Shown: positions 54,504 to 63,603, numbered from the stretch's first letter. The stretch is DNA of 64,000 bases from Pseudomonadota bacterium (GCA_024743055.1 JANSXH010000002.1:124001-188000), one strand, 5' to 3'. Translations and numbers: made by a program. The notes: generated from the sequence alone by a model not told the origin.

Positions 54504-54890
54504 CTACTCGTCCTGGACCGGCTTTACCTTGCGCCGACGTCCCAGATAGATCATGCCAAGCATGGCTCCGCCGAAAAGTACAAGTGCCGGAGGCAGGGGA
54601 ACCATGGATGTTTTGGTTTTGGTCTCGGCCGGGGCCGCTGTTTCACCCGTGTATAGAATGCCGTGATCATAAGACTTCTGAAGGACACTGCCATACAAGA
54701 CAGCATCTGTCCTGACAGCTGCCTTGCTCTCAAGTGCTGAGCAGTCTGCCTTGTCCGCATATTCGCCAGAGCAGGCGACCGGAGCGGCGTTGCCTTCATG
54801 TGTGAGACCAAGGAGGGTGACCCCTCCCGCAAGAAGAACGGATACAATCCCGATAACCATCAAATTCAGTTTGACCGCGCCATAGGCCAT
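54504..54890 (-). CDS. CTERM-like small secreted protein 4
   Basis: A 128-residue protein. The N terminus has a membrane or signal segment (LNLMVIGIVSVLLAGGVTLLGL). The short central part has a Cys pair (CSGEYADKADC). The tail is VPLPPALVLFGGA, a helix and GRRRKVK, a variant of the VPLPA-CTERM signal. The function is unknown; the tail has PP rather than PA, so sorting is less certain than for the other three. Confidence 0.75.
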   Translation of the reverse strand: MAYGAVKLNLMVIGIVSVLLAGGVTLLGLTHEGNAAPVACSGEYADKADCSALESKAAVRTDAVLYGSVLQKSYDHGILYTGETAAPAETKTKTSMVPLPPALVLFGGAMLGMIYLGRRRKVKPVQDE

Positions 54891-55165
54891 AGGACATCTC
54901 TACCCTAATTAAAGTTTGCAAAAGTAATGGGACTGGTTCAGCTACAAACGAAACAGATTCTCAAAAATATATATCAATCATACATAAAATTGACTCAAAA
55001 CGCCAGCAAATTGTGATTTATGGTTAATAAAACCGCATTTTTCTGTGGAATTGTCACAAATAATTCACAAAACTCAACAGCTTGGCATCGCAAACAGGGG
55101 CTTTGAATTGAATCGGCTCGTTTCAACTCAATTGACCGCTCCTTCCTATATGCTACTTTGGGTGT

Positions 55166-55774
55166 ATGGAACAATTTTTACCACTGATCTTTGTTAGCCT
55201 CGGCCTTGTGGCTATTCCCGGCCCCAATGTTGCGCTCATTATCGCCAATTCCGTGCGCTATGGCTTTACCTATGGTCTCTGTTCGGTCGTCGGGACAACC
55301 ATCGGGGTTGGCCTGCAGCTGGTGTTGGTAGTCCTCGGTATCGGTGCGTTGTTGGAGTTGGTTGCGGACATCCTTTTCTGGATCAAATGGGCAGGTGTCG
55401 GCTATCTGATATATCTCGGCTATAAATCCTGGTCGGCACCGATTGAGGATCTCTCCGCGATTCATGCCGTGCGGGCCCCTCGTCTGAAACTTGTTTATCA
55501 TGGCATTCTTGTCGCGGTGATCAATCCAAAGACCCTGATTTTCAATGCTGCCCTCTTGCCGCAATTTGTCAGCGCAAACGGCAGTTATGTGGTGCAGCTC
55601 GGGCTGGTGGCGGCGGTCTTCCTGACCATCCTTACCCTCGGAGACGCGGTTTGGGCGGCGTTTGCCGGATCATTGCGCACAGTGATGCTGCGTTTCCAAC
55701 GTCTGCGCAATCGGATCACGGCAGGATTTTTCATCGCTGCCGGGATCGGCCTCGCCCTCAGCGACCGTAAATAA
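55166..55774 (+). CDS. LysE family translocator
   Basis: A 202-residue exporter with about six membrane helices. VAIPGPNVALIIANSVRYGFTYGL near the start is the LysE/RhtB mark, and INPKTLIFNAALLPQFV follows in the middle. It probably exports an amino acid; the specific one is unknown. It is convergent with the end of the tail gene cluster, with 9 bases between. Confidence 0.93.
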   Translation: MEQFLPLIFVSLGLVAIPGPNVALIIANSVRYGFTYGLCSVVGTTIGVGLQLVLVVLGIGALLELVADILFWIKWAGVGYLIYLGYKSWSAPIEDLSAIHAVRAPRLKLVYHGILVAVINPKTLIFNAALLPQFVSANGSYVVQLGLVAAVFLTILTLGDAVWAAFAGSLRTVMLRFQRLRNRITAGFFIAAGIGLALSDRK

Positions 55775-55783
55775 CCAAGCGTC

Positions 55784-56104
55784 CTAGCCCCAATCCTCAT
55801 CAAGAAAGCCACGGCGACGAGAACCTGATTCTGAGAAATCGAGTTCCTGCGGGTTCTCCGATCGCCGCTGCAGAGAGCCGAATTCCGCACCGTCCGGCCC
55901 ATCGCTTTGTCCTTGCAGGCTTTCTGAGTTCCGCCAGACTGTGCCCTGTACCACCTCGATCAGCCGTGCGTTATCATTGGCCCCCTCTTCCTCTGGCGGA
56001 GAATACAGAAGCGGCGCACTGTCTGCCAGATAGACGTCCAGGCCGCCCTCCTCTTCTCTGTCATGCTCCAAAGGGATTTGATCGCTATTGGCTGAAGATG
56101 TCAT
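55784..56104 (-). CDS. hypothetical protein at the end of the tail cluster
   Basis: A 106-residue acidic, Glu/Ser-rich protein with no membrane segment. The frame starts at 56176, but the ATG at 56104 follows aaggag and gives MTSSANSDQ. I do not recognise it. It follows the holin-like gene in the same direction and may be the last gene of the unit. Confidence 0.6.
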   Translation of the reverse strand: MTSSANSDQIPLEHDREEEGGLDVYLADSAPLLYSPPEEEGANDNARLIEVVQGTVWRNSESLQGQSDGPDGAEFGSLQRRSENPQELDFSESGSRRRGFLDEDWG

Positions 56105-56141
56105 GTTTGCTCCTTTGTATTTTGATGGGAAAGTCACAGGG

Positions 56142-56345
56142 CTACCGGTCATCTGCATTTCTGTTCTGACCGACATTTCCAGCGATGAGGTTCATGAACT
56201 GAAAAACCCGGTCAAGCATCCGGTTATCCCAGCGAGAGGGTGTGAGGGCGGTAATGACTGTCGCCACTGTGACCAGGATCGTGAGCATCTCAAAGGCAAG
56301 CAAAATGGCCTCTTCCAACGTGATAGGCATAAGATATGTCTGCAT
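56142..56345 (-). CDS. small holin-like membrane protein
   Basis: A 67-residue protein with an aaGAGGaac Shine-Dalgarno. It has one long hydrophobic stretch (EAILLAFEMLTILVTVATVITALTP) followed by a conserved-looking amphipathic tail, WDNRMLDRVFQFMNLIAGNVGQN. The layout resembles alphaproteobacterial phage holin-type proteins. Position after the coiled-coil/TM gene in a tail cluster supports a lysis role, but this is inference. Confidence 0.6.
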   Translation of the reverse strand: MQTYLMPITLEEAILLAFEMLTILVTVATVITALTPSRWDNRMLDRVFQFMNLIAGNVGQNRNADDR

Positions 56346-56362
56346 GATTGTTCCTCTTAAAG

Positions 56363-56587
56363 TTAAAGATTAAAGGGTTTGAATGCCTGCCCGATCCAGG
56401 CGGCGAAGGTCAGCAGGATGGCGGCAAGGCTGCCGATAATGCCGATCACCTTAAGCGCCCCGCGGCCCATGCTGACCTGCAGGCTGAGAAATTTGACATC
56501 ATCGCGCAGCTCCACCATGTCGAGATGCAGGTTCTCCACCCGCGCCCGCATGGCGCCAATTTCCTGTTCCAATCCATCCATAGCCAC
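56363..56587 (-). CDS. XhlA-like coiled-coil/transmembrane small protein
   Basis: A 74-residue protein with an N-terminal coiled coil (about residues 3-42) and one C-terminal membrane helix (ALKVIGIIGSLAAILLTFAAW). This layout matches XhlA/hemolysin-type phage lysis proteins. The stop of the C1q-like gene is directly adjacent. The role in lysis is inference. Confidence 0.62.
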   Translation of the reverse strand: MAMDGLEQEIGAMRARVENLHLDMVELRDDVKFLSLQVSMGRGALKVIGIIGSLAAILLTFAAWIGQAFKPFNL

Positions 56588-57406
56588 CTACCCGACAGCC
56601 TGAATGCAAAACCAGCTGGACACATGGCTTTCGATAGTGCGATCGGAACCGGAATTCTGATTGGCAAAAACCTCGAAATAGTCACCGGCAGTCACCGGCA
56701 GCACCGGGGAGAGGAAATGCTGCATGGTCCGCGCGGTCTGAGCCTCACTATGGGTAAAGGGGCGGCCGTCAAAGGCCGCCGAGCCGTTCTTATAGGCGAG
56801 GATCTCTCGTACCCCGGATGCGTTATTATCCCAGCGAACCTGGCAGCTGAGAATGATCTTGTTCACCCCGCTCGGGATGGTGAAACGTTCTGTACTGGAA
56901 CTGCTGTCATAGAACCCATCCGTGTCATAGCTCTCTGCCCCCCAGTCAAGCAAGACGTTGCTGGGACCGCTGGCAACGGTTTGATCGGACGCCAGTAAAA
57001 CGAGGGCGCCGGAATGAGACGCTGAGACACTGCTACCGCTGGTATCGCTCAACGCCGTGATGTTGACGCCATCGCTATAGAGAAGACGGGTTTCCGTATC
57101 CAGAACCGGAGTAGCAGCACCGCCTTCGATTTTTACCGTCACTGTCATGCCGCTCTGATTATCCATCAAAAAGGGGCGACTGACAGACGGCAGGATCAGA
57201 TCAAAGGCGGCGGCTGGGGATCCCTCCAGACGAAACCGCCAGGCCGTCTGAAACTGCTCTTCTGTGAGGGTGATATTTCCCGAAGACGGCACAGTTACGG
57301 CCAGGCTGTCGCATAAGGCTTTTTCAAGTCGAGCGTCCGCATCATTGGACGTGACATAAGCCAGGGCTTGGCTTTCGGCGATCTGGGGTAGGTTCAGTTC
57401 TGACAT
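56588..57406 (-). CDS. phage-tail-associated protein with C1q-like C-terminal domain
   Basis: A 272-residue protein. The N-terminal half includes GNITLTEEQFQTAWRFRL and is of unknown fold. The C-terminal 100 residues (from ERFTIPSGVNKIILSCQVRW to SSWFCIQAVG) look like a C1q/TNF-type jelly-roll, often used for trimeric receptor binding. A role as a tail fibre or cell-binding tip protein is likely. Its ATG overlaps the preceding gene's stop by 1 base (TAATG). Confidence 0.75.
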   Translation of the reverse strand: MSELNLPQIAESQALAYVTSNDADARLEKALCDSLAVTVPSSGNITLTEEQFQTAWRFRLEGSPAAAFDLILPSVSRPFLMDNQSGMTVTVKIEGGAATPVLDTETRLLYSDGVNITALSDTSGSSVSASHSGALVLLASDQTVASGPSNVLLDWGAESYDTDGFYDSSSSTERFTIPSGVNKIILSCQVRWDNNASGVREILAYKNGSAAFDGRPFTHSEAQTARTMQHFLSPVLPVTAGDYFEVFANQNSGSDRTIESHVSSWFCIQAVG

Positions 57407-60400
57407 TATAGAATCTCCGTTGCCGGGCTGCCCCGACCGATGGCCTCTGAAATCTGATAAAGAGTGAGGGTGAGGATGGGAATTTCGCTTTCCGACACGG
57501 CAAAATCGCTATTGAAGGTGGCGAGGTCATAATCAAACGCCGTCGCCTCGCGCACATATTTTGAGACGGATGCCCCGTTAAAGGTAAAGACCAGCTCATA
57601 GGTTTCGCTGGCTTCGGCGATGGGAAGTATTGAGGCCAGTCCGCTGCTGCCAATCCGGCTGCGTCGAACCCAGGACAGACTCACCAGTCCGGGCGAACGG
57701 AGAGCATCTAGATGGACCGGCGCGTAGGGCATCAGATCCCGTCCCGTCAGGGGAACAATCTGCTTGGCAACCTCCTCCAGGTTCCTGCCCGGGCTAACCG
57801 CCTTCCAGGAACGCGGGATATTGAGGTCTGCCAGAGACGCGATCCCGCTGCCAAAGTTATTCGCCTCCAGCAACACGGCCTTTTCACCGAGGCTGTGAGA
57901 GCCGGTGCTGGTTTCTGTACCACGCCGCCCCCGCAGCAGCGTTGAAAGCCGGTAACTTCCATCCACATTGAGACTGACATCGGCAAATTGAATAATCTCG
58001 GAGCCGATCAGCAAGACGTTGCCGCCCATTAGCAAGGCAGCCTCCGGAATGCTTTCAAGCTGCTCACCGCCATTGACGAAGCGTATATCAACAGTACTGG
58101 TGCGGTCAGTCTGCCACGGCTTGTCTACATCCGGCAAAGCATCATGAGTGACGCCCCAGGTCACATCGGAGCTGATCTCTCCTTCAACCTCAAAGGGGCC
58201 ATCTTCAGCGGCGCCATAAAGCACACTGCCACCGGCGCTGCCCTGATAGCCATCGAGGGCGAAGTAGAAGCGGCTGGCGACACCAGCGGTCGCGTCCTGA
58301 TCCTGCAGGAGTGGTAGATTGAGCAGGAACAACTCAGCCTCGGTGCCCCGCTGGATCAGAACCTGGGAATAACCGGACCCCGCTTCACCCGTGACCGACG
58401 CCTTATACCCATCTGTCGCGATCAGCGCGCCATTGGCCTGCAGACGCATATCCGCGCCAAAGGTCGACCCGGTCAAGCGAACGGGGCGAACTGCCCCGGC
58501 CAGATCAACCGTCACCACATCCGCAGGATCAAAAGCCAGATAGCGGATGGGCAAGGCCATTTCCAGGCTCTGGCGTTCTGTCCAGGCCGCGGACAGTGTT
58601 TTCTGGCATGTCTGCCGAGCTTGATCCGCTGTCAGGGCCATGGGCAGATCCCGAGTGATCTGGGAGGTGCCGAACATGGTGGCGACCGGATCAGCCATCC
58701 GCCGTTCCGATTGACTACCCACCTGAAAGCCGTTTTCCGACGCCAGATAATTGAGAGATATGGATGCCGGCAGCTCGCCTTCCTGCTGACGCCGAACTTG
58801 TGGCGGAGCTAACAGGTCTTGATCGGATATGCTAATTTCAGGATTATTATTCCGTGGAATATAGGAAATTTTTCCACTACATTCTACGGCATCAAAAAAG
58901 CCCACATGCATTAATGGCTGTAAGGCGTCTGAGACGGACATGGGCCGACTGACAACAAAGCCCGGAATCGACCCCGATAGCCCGCTGACATCAATCTGGC
59001 TCGGTATCAGTCCTGCGGCTGTAGAAAGATCAAAGACAATATCAGCAACGGCGGCATCCTGCCCGGCCTGACGACGCAAATATAGACGACGCGGCACCTG
59101 CCCATTCTGCAGGGCCAGGAAGCTGTCGCTATCTGCGTCATAGCAACCCTGAACCGTCGTGGTGATTCCTGCAAAGGATTGCAGATCCACCTGTTCTGTT
59201 TCCAGGAGAGTTTCGGCGCTCAGATAGGTGACATAGCGGCCATTTTTAAGATAAACGAGTTCACTGTCGTTATGGGTATTGAGGAGAGAGAGGGCACCGC
59301 CAAATCCAGCTCCGTCGCGGGTCACCGTAATGGTCTTGCTCTCCATTGACCATTTGAACAGGCGGTAGTCATTCTGGAAAACCAGCTCCCGGCTCTGCGG
59401 CAGATAGGCGACCAGATCCGTAATGGTATTGGTCTCATTCCCTGCCCCGCCGAGCGGTGTCAGGCTGCTGGATGGCAAGGTCGTTATCTCAAACTGCGCC
59501 TGGTGAGTGATGCCGCCCACGCCTTGACTTGCAGAGATTGAGACCGCAACGATATCGAGGTCACTGACAGCCGGCCCACTGGCCTGGCCGGAGAAAGCGA
59601 GCCAAGCCACTTCGTTCTCGTCTGTGAGCGCGCCGGTGCAGACTGGCGCCGTTGTTGACATTAGGCCTATGACCGCAAGATCAGAATCAAACACGACCGC
59701 CTGCGAAGATTGCTGTGATCCGGCGACCTGGAACCGCTCCCCGGTCATGGTCGAGACAATATCACTGGAGGCGGTTACGGCCCCGATGCCGGTTGGCAAA
59801 TCCGTTGAGCGGATAGGCGCCAGGCTGTCCCCATCGACCAGATGGATTTTTCGACCGGGGAGCAATCCATTGCCGCTGCCAATCCAGAACCGCCCAGCCC
59901 GATCCCGGGAAAAGCCCACAGAAGCCGAAGGGAGCCGGGGAAAGACCGTATCGATTTCCACCGCTCCCACCTCGTCCAGTGTCAGGGCATTGAATTTTCG
60001 GACCCGGTCGGGACTGCCCGCCACTTCATAGGTAAAGACCTGACCGCGAACAGGGTCATAGGCTATCGATCCTGGCGATCCAGTTGTTACGGTTCCGGAG
60101 GTTTCCGGATAAGTGTCCAACCCGGCGGTGGAGACCAGCACTTCAATATTAGGCAGGCGGTTGCCATAGGCCTGAAGCGGCAGCTCATCAAACACGACAT
60201 AACACAGACCCCGATAGGCGGGCACCTGCCCCGCGCCTTCCACCGCTTCCATAACACTGTCAGGGAGCTGCTCTACTGATCCGCTGTAAAAGCGCGCCCG
60301 CACATCGGATGCCAAAGCCTCCCCACTACTGCTGCGATCATATATGACCGTGCCATCGGCCCAGATCTTGAGAAGGGAACCAAGCTCCCCTTCCGCAATG

Positions 60401-60735
60401 GCGACGGCAAAGCTGACCGAATAGACACGGCTTTGTGTACTTGAAGAGGAACCGCCGCCTTTCCCGCCACCGCCACTGCTGACTGTCTCTGAAGTAAGTG
60501 GACCAGTCCAGATGACGTTCCCGGCGAGACGCATGCTGCCATAAACCTTCGGGATCATTGCCCCGTAACTGGCGCCAGTAATCTTCAGATCGCTGAGGCC
60601 GGATGCCGCCGATCCACCCGTCTCGGGAAAAAGAACCCGCCCCAAAGTCGTGCCGAGCGCCCAACCGGCTCCAGCCCCTACACCGGTTATAGAGCCAATA
60701 CCGGCGCCGACTACGCCCAATGCCAGGGTCGCCAT
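57406..60735 (-). CDS. GTA-type baseplate/host-specificity tail protein with propeller-like insert
   Basis: An 1109-residue tail protein related to the last large gene of gene transfer agents (g15). The N-terminal part (1-205) has a glycine-rich helix followed by SYGAMIPKVYGSMRLAGNVIWTGPL and RVYSVSFAVAIAEGELGSLLKIWADG, typical of lambda J/GTA g15-type proteins. Residues about 210-580 form a repeated beta region resembling a propeller (SIAYDPVRGQVFTYEVAG, then VAYLPQSRELVFQNDYRLFKW). The C-terminal half (about 590-1109) has the Phage-tail_3-like features SVSDALQPLMHVGFFDAVE and ALTADQARQTCQKTLSAAW. No TIM-barrel glycosidase domain is recognisable. The start overlaps the NlpC/P60 gene stop by one base. 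Confidence 0.85.
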   Translation of the reverse strand: MATLALGVVGAGIGSITGVGAGAGWALGTTLGRVLFPETGGSAASGLSDLKITGASYGAMIPKVYGSMRLAGNVIWTGPLTSETVSSGGGGKGGGSSSSTQSRVYSVSFAVAIAEGELGSLLKIWADGTVIYDRSSSGEALASDVRARFYSGSVEQLPDSVMEAVEGAGQVPAYRGLCYVVFDELPLQAYGNRLPNIEVLVSTAGLDTYPETSGTVTTGSPGSIAYDPVRGQVFTYEVAGSPDRVRKFNALTLDEVGAVEIDTVFPRLPSASVGFSRDRAGRFWIGSGNGLLPGRKIHLVDGDSLAPIRSTDLPTGIGAVTASSDIVSTMTGERFQVAGSQQSSQAVVFDSDLAVIGLMSTTAPVCTGALTDENEVAWLAFSGQASGPAVSDLDIVAVSISASQGVGGITHQAQFEITTLPSSSLTPLGGAGNETNTITDLVAYLPQSRELVFQNDYRLFKWSMESKTITVTRDGAGFGGALSLLNTHNDSELVYLKNGRYVTYLSAETLLETEQVDLQSFAGITTTVQGCYDADSDSFLALQNGQVPRRLYLRRQAGQDAAVADIVFDLSTAAGLIPSQIDVSGLSGSIPGFVVSRPMSVSDALQPLMHVGFFDAVECSGKISYIPRNNNPEISISDQDLLAPPQVRRQQEGELPASISLNYLASENGFQVGSQSERRMADPVATMFGTSQITRDLPMALTADQARQTCQKTLSAAWTERQSLEMALPIRYLAFDPADVVTVDLAGAVRPVRLTGSTFGADMRLQANGALIATDGYKASVTGEAGSGYSQVLIQRGTEAELFLLNLPLLQDQDATAGVASRFYFALDGYQGSAGGSVLYGAAEDGPFEVEGEISSDVTWGVTHDALPDVDKPWQTDRTSTVDIRFVNGGEQLESIPEAALLMGGNVLLIGSEIIQFADVSLNVDGSYRLSTLLRGRRGTETSTGSHSLGEKAVLLEANNFGSGIASLADLNIPRSWKAVSPGRNLEEVAKQIVPLTGRDLMPYAPVHLDALRSPGLVSLSWVRRSRIGSSGLASILPIAEASETYELVFTFNGASVSKYVREATAFDYDLATFNSDFAVSESEIPILTLTLYQISEAIGRGSPATEIL

Positions 60736-61151
60736 CAGTGCATCTCCCGAAAGCGAAAAGCGGCGATAGGCTGTCCGTAACCGATGAGGGATTCTTCGAT
60801 CACCTGACGGCGGCGAGCATGGGCATGGATAACAGTCGCTGCTCCTTCCTCAGGATTGAGAAAGCCCACATGGATCGGAAAACTGCTTTCCTTAAAAACA
60901 CCGATATCACCTTTTTTATAATGAGTTACAGAGGTTTTCTTAAATCTTTTATTAAGTTCTTTCATGAGCTGCAGGCCATTTGACTGACGCTGATATCCAT
61001 GTACATCTTCAAGGTCGAGCCCGAGAGATCTGGCGACCACAACGATCAGACCGACGCAATCCACCCCGCCCTGGCGGGACCGTCCCTGATGCTGCCATCG
61101 CACGCCGATCCAATCCCGAGCGGCGTCTAAAATCAGCGATCCATCAACCAT
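60735..61151 (-). CDS. GTA g14-type NlpC/P60 cell-wall peptidase
   Basis: A 138-residue NlpC/P60 peptidase, the tail-tip enzyme of GTAs and related phages. The catalytic Cys is in GGVDCVGLIV, and His appears in HVGFLN and VIHAHARR. The open frame extends upstream to 61367, but the ATG at 61151 (MVDGSLILDAARDWIGVRWQ) gives the family length and lies right after the DUF2163 gene. It overlaps that gene by 8 bases. Confidence 0.92.
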   Translation of the reverse strand: MVDGSLILDAARDWIGVRWQHQGRSRQGGVDCVGLIVVVARSLGLDLEDVHGYQRQSNGLQLMKELNKRFKKTSVTHYKKGDIGVFKESSFPIHVGFLNPEEGAATVIHAHARRRQVIEESLIGYGQPIAAFRFREMH

Positions 61152-61989
61152 TGCCACTCTCCAACAAGGCATCGGTGCCTGGAATATGAGGGAAGCCACG
61201 GAAATTGATCTGGTTGCCAAAGACATCGCGGCAGGTGGCAAAGCGCTTGTCACAGCCGGGATAAAAGCTGACGGAATCGCCAATGGTAAGATCGAACGGG
61301 AGGTCGAATAACAGGGTGACAGTCTTGGTGGACTGGTTCCAGCCCTTGATCTCAAGGGACCTGCCACTGTTCAGGCCGCTGGTCACCGTCAGCCCGCCGC
61401 TCGCTAGCACTTCCTCCGCTCCGTCATAACTGGTCAGGGTAAACTGACTGCGGCTGGTCACGGAGGCAATCACATCGGTCTCTTGCAGGGGGGAGAGGTC
61501 AATCCCGCAGGCCGTGCTGCCGAGGTCAACCCGACAGGTCGGCGTGTAAACCTCCCCAATTTCGGACAGAAACGCTTGCCCCAGGCCGCGCAGCTCGACA
61601 GTGAAGCGGCCCTCCACAAAGCTGATCTCTCCGAGCCAACCCGTTCGCAGCGGGATCTGGCCCATACTGAGATCCTGCCAGTTGACCATGAAGATCGTCA
61701 CCTCGGCAAAGTCATAGAGCCCGGCCATCAGATCCTGCGCGGTAATGGCGGCACTGTCGAGGCTGCCAATGATATCGAGGTTATCGACGGTGAGACCGTT
61801 GGTATTATCAATGGCGGTGCGGCTATAACCGGTCTCGGCCCTGTAGATATTTCCCTCCACCGTAAGGTCTTGATCGAAGTCCGTAAAGTACAAGGCGGTC
61901 CCATCCTGGCGGGTCAGCGACCAGCAGGTGGCCAGGCTCGTCACTTCCCCACCAATATGAGATTTCATGTTTGAACTCAATTGCTTCAC
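61144..61989 (-). CDS. DUF2163 tail hub protein (GTA g13)
   Basis: A 281-residue tail protein. Four cysteines in two pairs (PTCRVDLGSTACGIDL and PGCDKRFATC) are placed as for the iron-sulfur site of GTA g13 and lambda L-type proteins. The end RDVFGNQINFRGFPHIPGTD is a strong family mark. Forms the ring joining tail tube and baseplate. Overlaps the DUF2460 gene by 4 bases. Confidence 0.93.
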   Translation of the reverse strand: MKQLSSNMKSHIGGEVTSLATCWSLTRQDGTALYFTDFDQDLTVEGNIYRAETGYSRTAIDNTNGLTVDNLDIIGSLDSAAITAQDLMAGLYDFAEVTIFMVNWQDLSMGQIPLRTGWLGEISFVEGRFTVELRGLGQAFLSEIGEVYTPTCRVDLGSTACGIDLSPLQETDVIASVTSRSQFTLTSYDGAEEVLASGGLTVTSGLNSGRSLEIKGWNQSTKTVTLLFDLPFDLTIGDSVSFYPGCDKRFATCRDVFGNQINFRGFPHIPGTDALLESGNG

Positions 61990-62594
61990 AGTCTTACCTC
62001 AACCAGTTTGATACTCTGCCAGTGATGGATATCCGGCCCCGGAATGGCTGACTGCATCAGGTCGGTATCGAAGCGTACGGGCACATCAAATTCACATTCA
62101 ACGGCGATATCGACATCGGCTTCGGGCGCCGTATCGAAACTGACAATCCCCGTATCCACATCCACGGACCAGCCACCACTTTGCACGACACCGGCGAGAG
62201 AAACGGAGACAGTTCCTGCCACGATCTTCTTCAAAACCCGATCATAGGGCGGCGCATCGAGGGCAGCGTCCGTATAGCGCTTGTAGATCTGAAACTCGGA
62301 ACTGGTCCCATTACCGCTGCCGATACTTTGCTGCGGCAGAGTAAAATCAGAGAAATCCTTAAGGCGAAAGCCATAGGCCCGTCCCCAGCGGGCATGGAAG
62401 AAGTCCAGCACCGCCGTCCATTCCGCCCCGCGGCTTGGCCTGAGATCGACGGTAAATTCCCGCCGCGCCTGGGCCCAATTGATATTGCGCTGTTCGTGAC
62501 CGGAATTCATGATCTGTACCGTTGTTGAAAAGCGCGGGCCCCCAACGGCCCCATAGGAAACGGTTGTCGGAAATCTGACGTCGTGAAAACTCAT
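61986..62594 (-). CDS. DUF2460 distal tail protein (GTA g12)
   Basis: A 202-residue distal tail protein. FHDVRFPTTVSYGAVGGPRFSTTV at the start and FHARWGRAYGFRLKDFSDF in the middle are the DUF2460 marks. In GTAs it forms the first ring of the tail tip. It follows the tape-measure gene by 3 bases. Confidence 0.94.
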   Translation of the reverse strand: MSFHDVRFPTTVSYGAVGGPRFSTTVQIMNSGHEQRNINWAQARREFTVDLRPSRGAEWTAVLDFFHARWGRAYGFRLKDFSDFTLPQQSIGSGNGTSSEFQIYKRYTDAALDAPPYDRVLKKIVAGTVSVSLAGVVQSGGWSVDVDTGIVSFDTAPEADVDIAVECEFDVPVRFDTDLMQSAIPGPDIHHWQSIKLVEVRL

Positions 62595-62597
62595 GCT

Positions 62598-63287
62598 CTA
62601 TCCATTCCTCTGCAACTGACGTTGCGCCTGACGCAAGGCCTCGCCCTGGATTTGCGATTGGCTGCGCCGGAAGCTGTCGGCATCCGGGGTGGTGATATTG
62701 AAGGCCAGGGTGACATTGGCGGCGGGGCTCGCCTGTTGCGGCGATTGCCGCGCCTGGGCCGGGGTCTCGACAGTGACCTTTTCCCCGCGGGTCAGGCGCA
62801 GACCGACGAGATTGCGATCTACGCCGGCGGCACCGCCAACCGTAAAGCTGCCGCCGTTGGAGAAGCCCGGGAAAATTTGCGAGAGAAGCCCCTGCCCGGC
62901 GGATGCCAAACCACCGCCAAAGGCCTGGCCGCCTAGACTTAAAAGATCCGTCTCCAAAGAGGCGAGCACGGATTTAAAATCCTGGCCCTTCAGCATCAAT
63001 TTCTGAAACGCTCCACCAAAAGCGCTGCGAAGACTGGCGGCCGTCCGCTCGCCAATCCCGGTGAGAGACGCCAGCTCCTCCTGCATGTCTTTGACACCAC
63101 TTCCAAGCGCCTCAAACAAACCTGTGCCAGACCCGGCACCCGCCTTCAGGCCGAGATCAAGTTTGTCAAACTGGCGGGTTAGACCAGCGGCTTCCCGTTC
63201 TGCCTGACGAAAGTTATTTCGTAATAAATTCATATTATTGAGGATCTTTTCTAAAGTATCACTTTGCCTTGAATTCAAATCCGTCAC
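62598..63287 (-). CDS. short GTA-type tape measure protein (g11)
   Basis: A 229-residue tape-measure protein, close in length to the GTA g11 type (about 219 in Rhodobacter capsulatus) and much shorter than in most phages. The N terminus is a coiled coil (about 5-50). A mid region, FGGAFQKLMLKGQDFKSVLASLETDLLSLG, is typical, and the C terminus is Gln/Arg-rich. A short tail is expected. Its start overlaps the upstream small gene by 4 bases. Confidence 0.88.
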   Translation of the reverse strand: MTDLNSRQSDTLEKILNNMNLLRNNFRQAEREAAGLTRQFDKLDLGLKAGAGSGTGLFEALGSGVKDMQEELASLTGIGERTAASLRSAFGGAFQKLMLKGQDFKSVLASLETDLLSLGGQAFGGGLASAGQGLLSQIFPGFSNGGSFTVGGAAGVDRNLVGLRLTRGEKVTVETPAQARQSPQQASPAANVTLAFNITTPDADSFRRSQSQIQGEALRQAQRQLQRNG

Positions 63288-63589
63288 GTCTTGTTTTCCT
63301 CCATCTGGTGGTCCCGCCAGAGATCAATCATGTCCATCAGCACGGTCAGTTCCGAGGGCCGCGGCGGCAGACCAAAACGAGCCTGAATATCCGCCGCGAT
63401 CCGGGCCGGGGATCGGGTCTCCAAAGGGATCAACACCGCGATCCATTCCACGAGATGCCCGAGACAGGGCGGCGGCTCTAACGGAACCTTTGAGCTTGGC
63501 AACTTGCCTATTTGTTTTAGCGCCACCTCCCGGCTGATCCCCTGCCCGAGGTCCGCCTGCAGCCAGAGCTGATGACGGAACCAGTCCAT
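63284..63589 (-). CDS. second tail assembly chaperone (T-like, GTA g10.1 type)
   Basis: A 101-residue frame starting MDWFRHQLWLQADLG, immediately after the G-like chaperone gene. Its own start lacks a Shine-Dalgarno: the bases before ATG are gcggcggcgctg. The frame is open upstream of the ATG and is reached exactly by a -1 shift at the slippery heptamer at 63616-63610, so it is probably made mostly as a fusion with the first chaperone (about 128 + 108 residues). The position before the tape measure is that of phage tail chaperones. Confidence 0.75.
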   Translation of the reverse strand: MDWFRHQLWLQADLGQGISREVALKQIGKLPSSKVPLEPPPCLGHLVEWIAVLIPLETRSPARIAADIQARFGLPPRPSELTVLMDMIDLWRDHQMEENKT

Positions 63590-63603
63590 CAGCGCCGCCG
63601 CTT

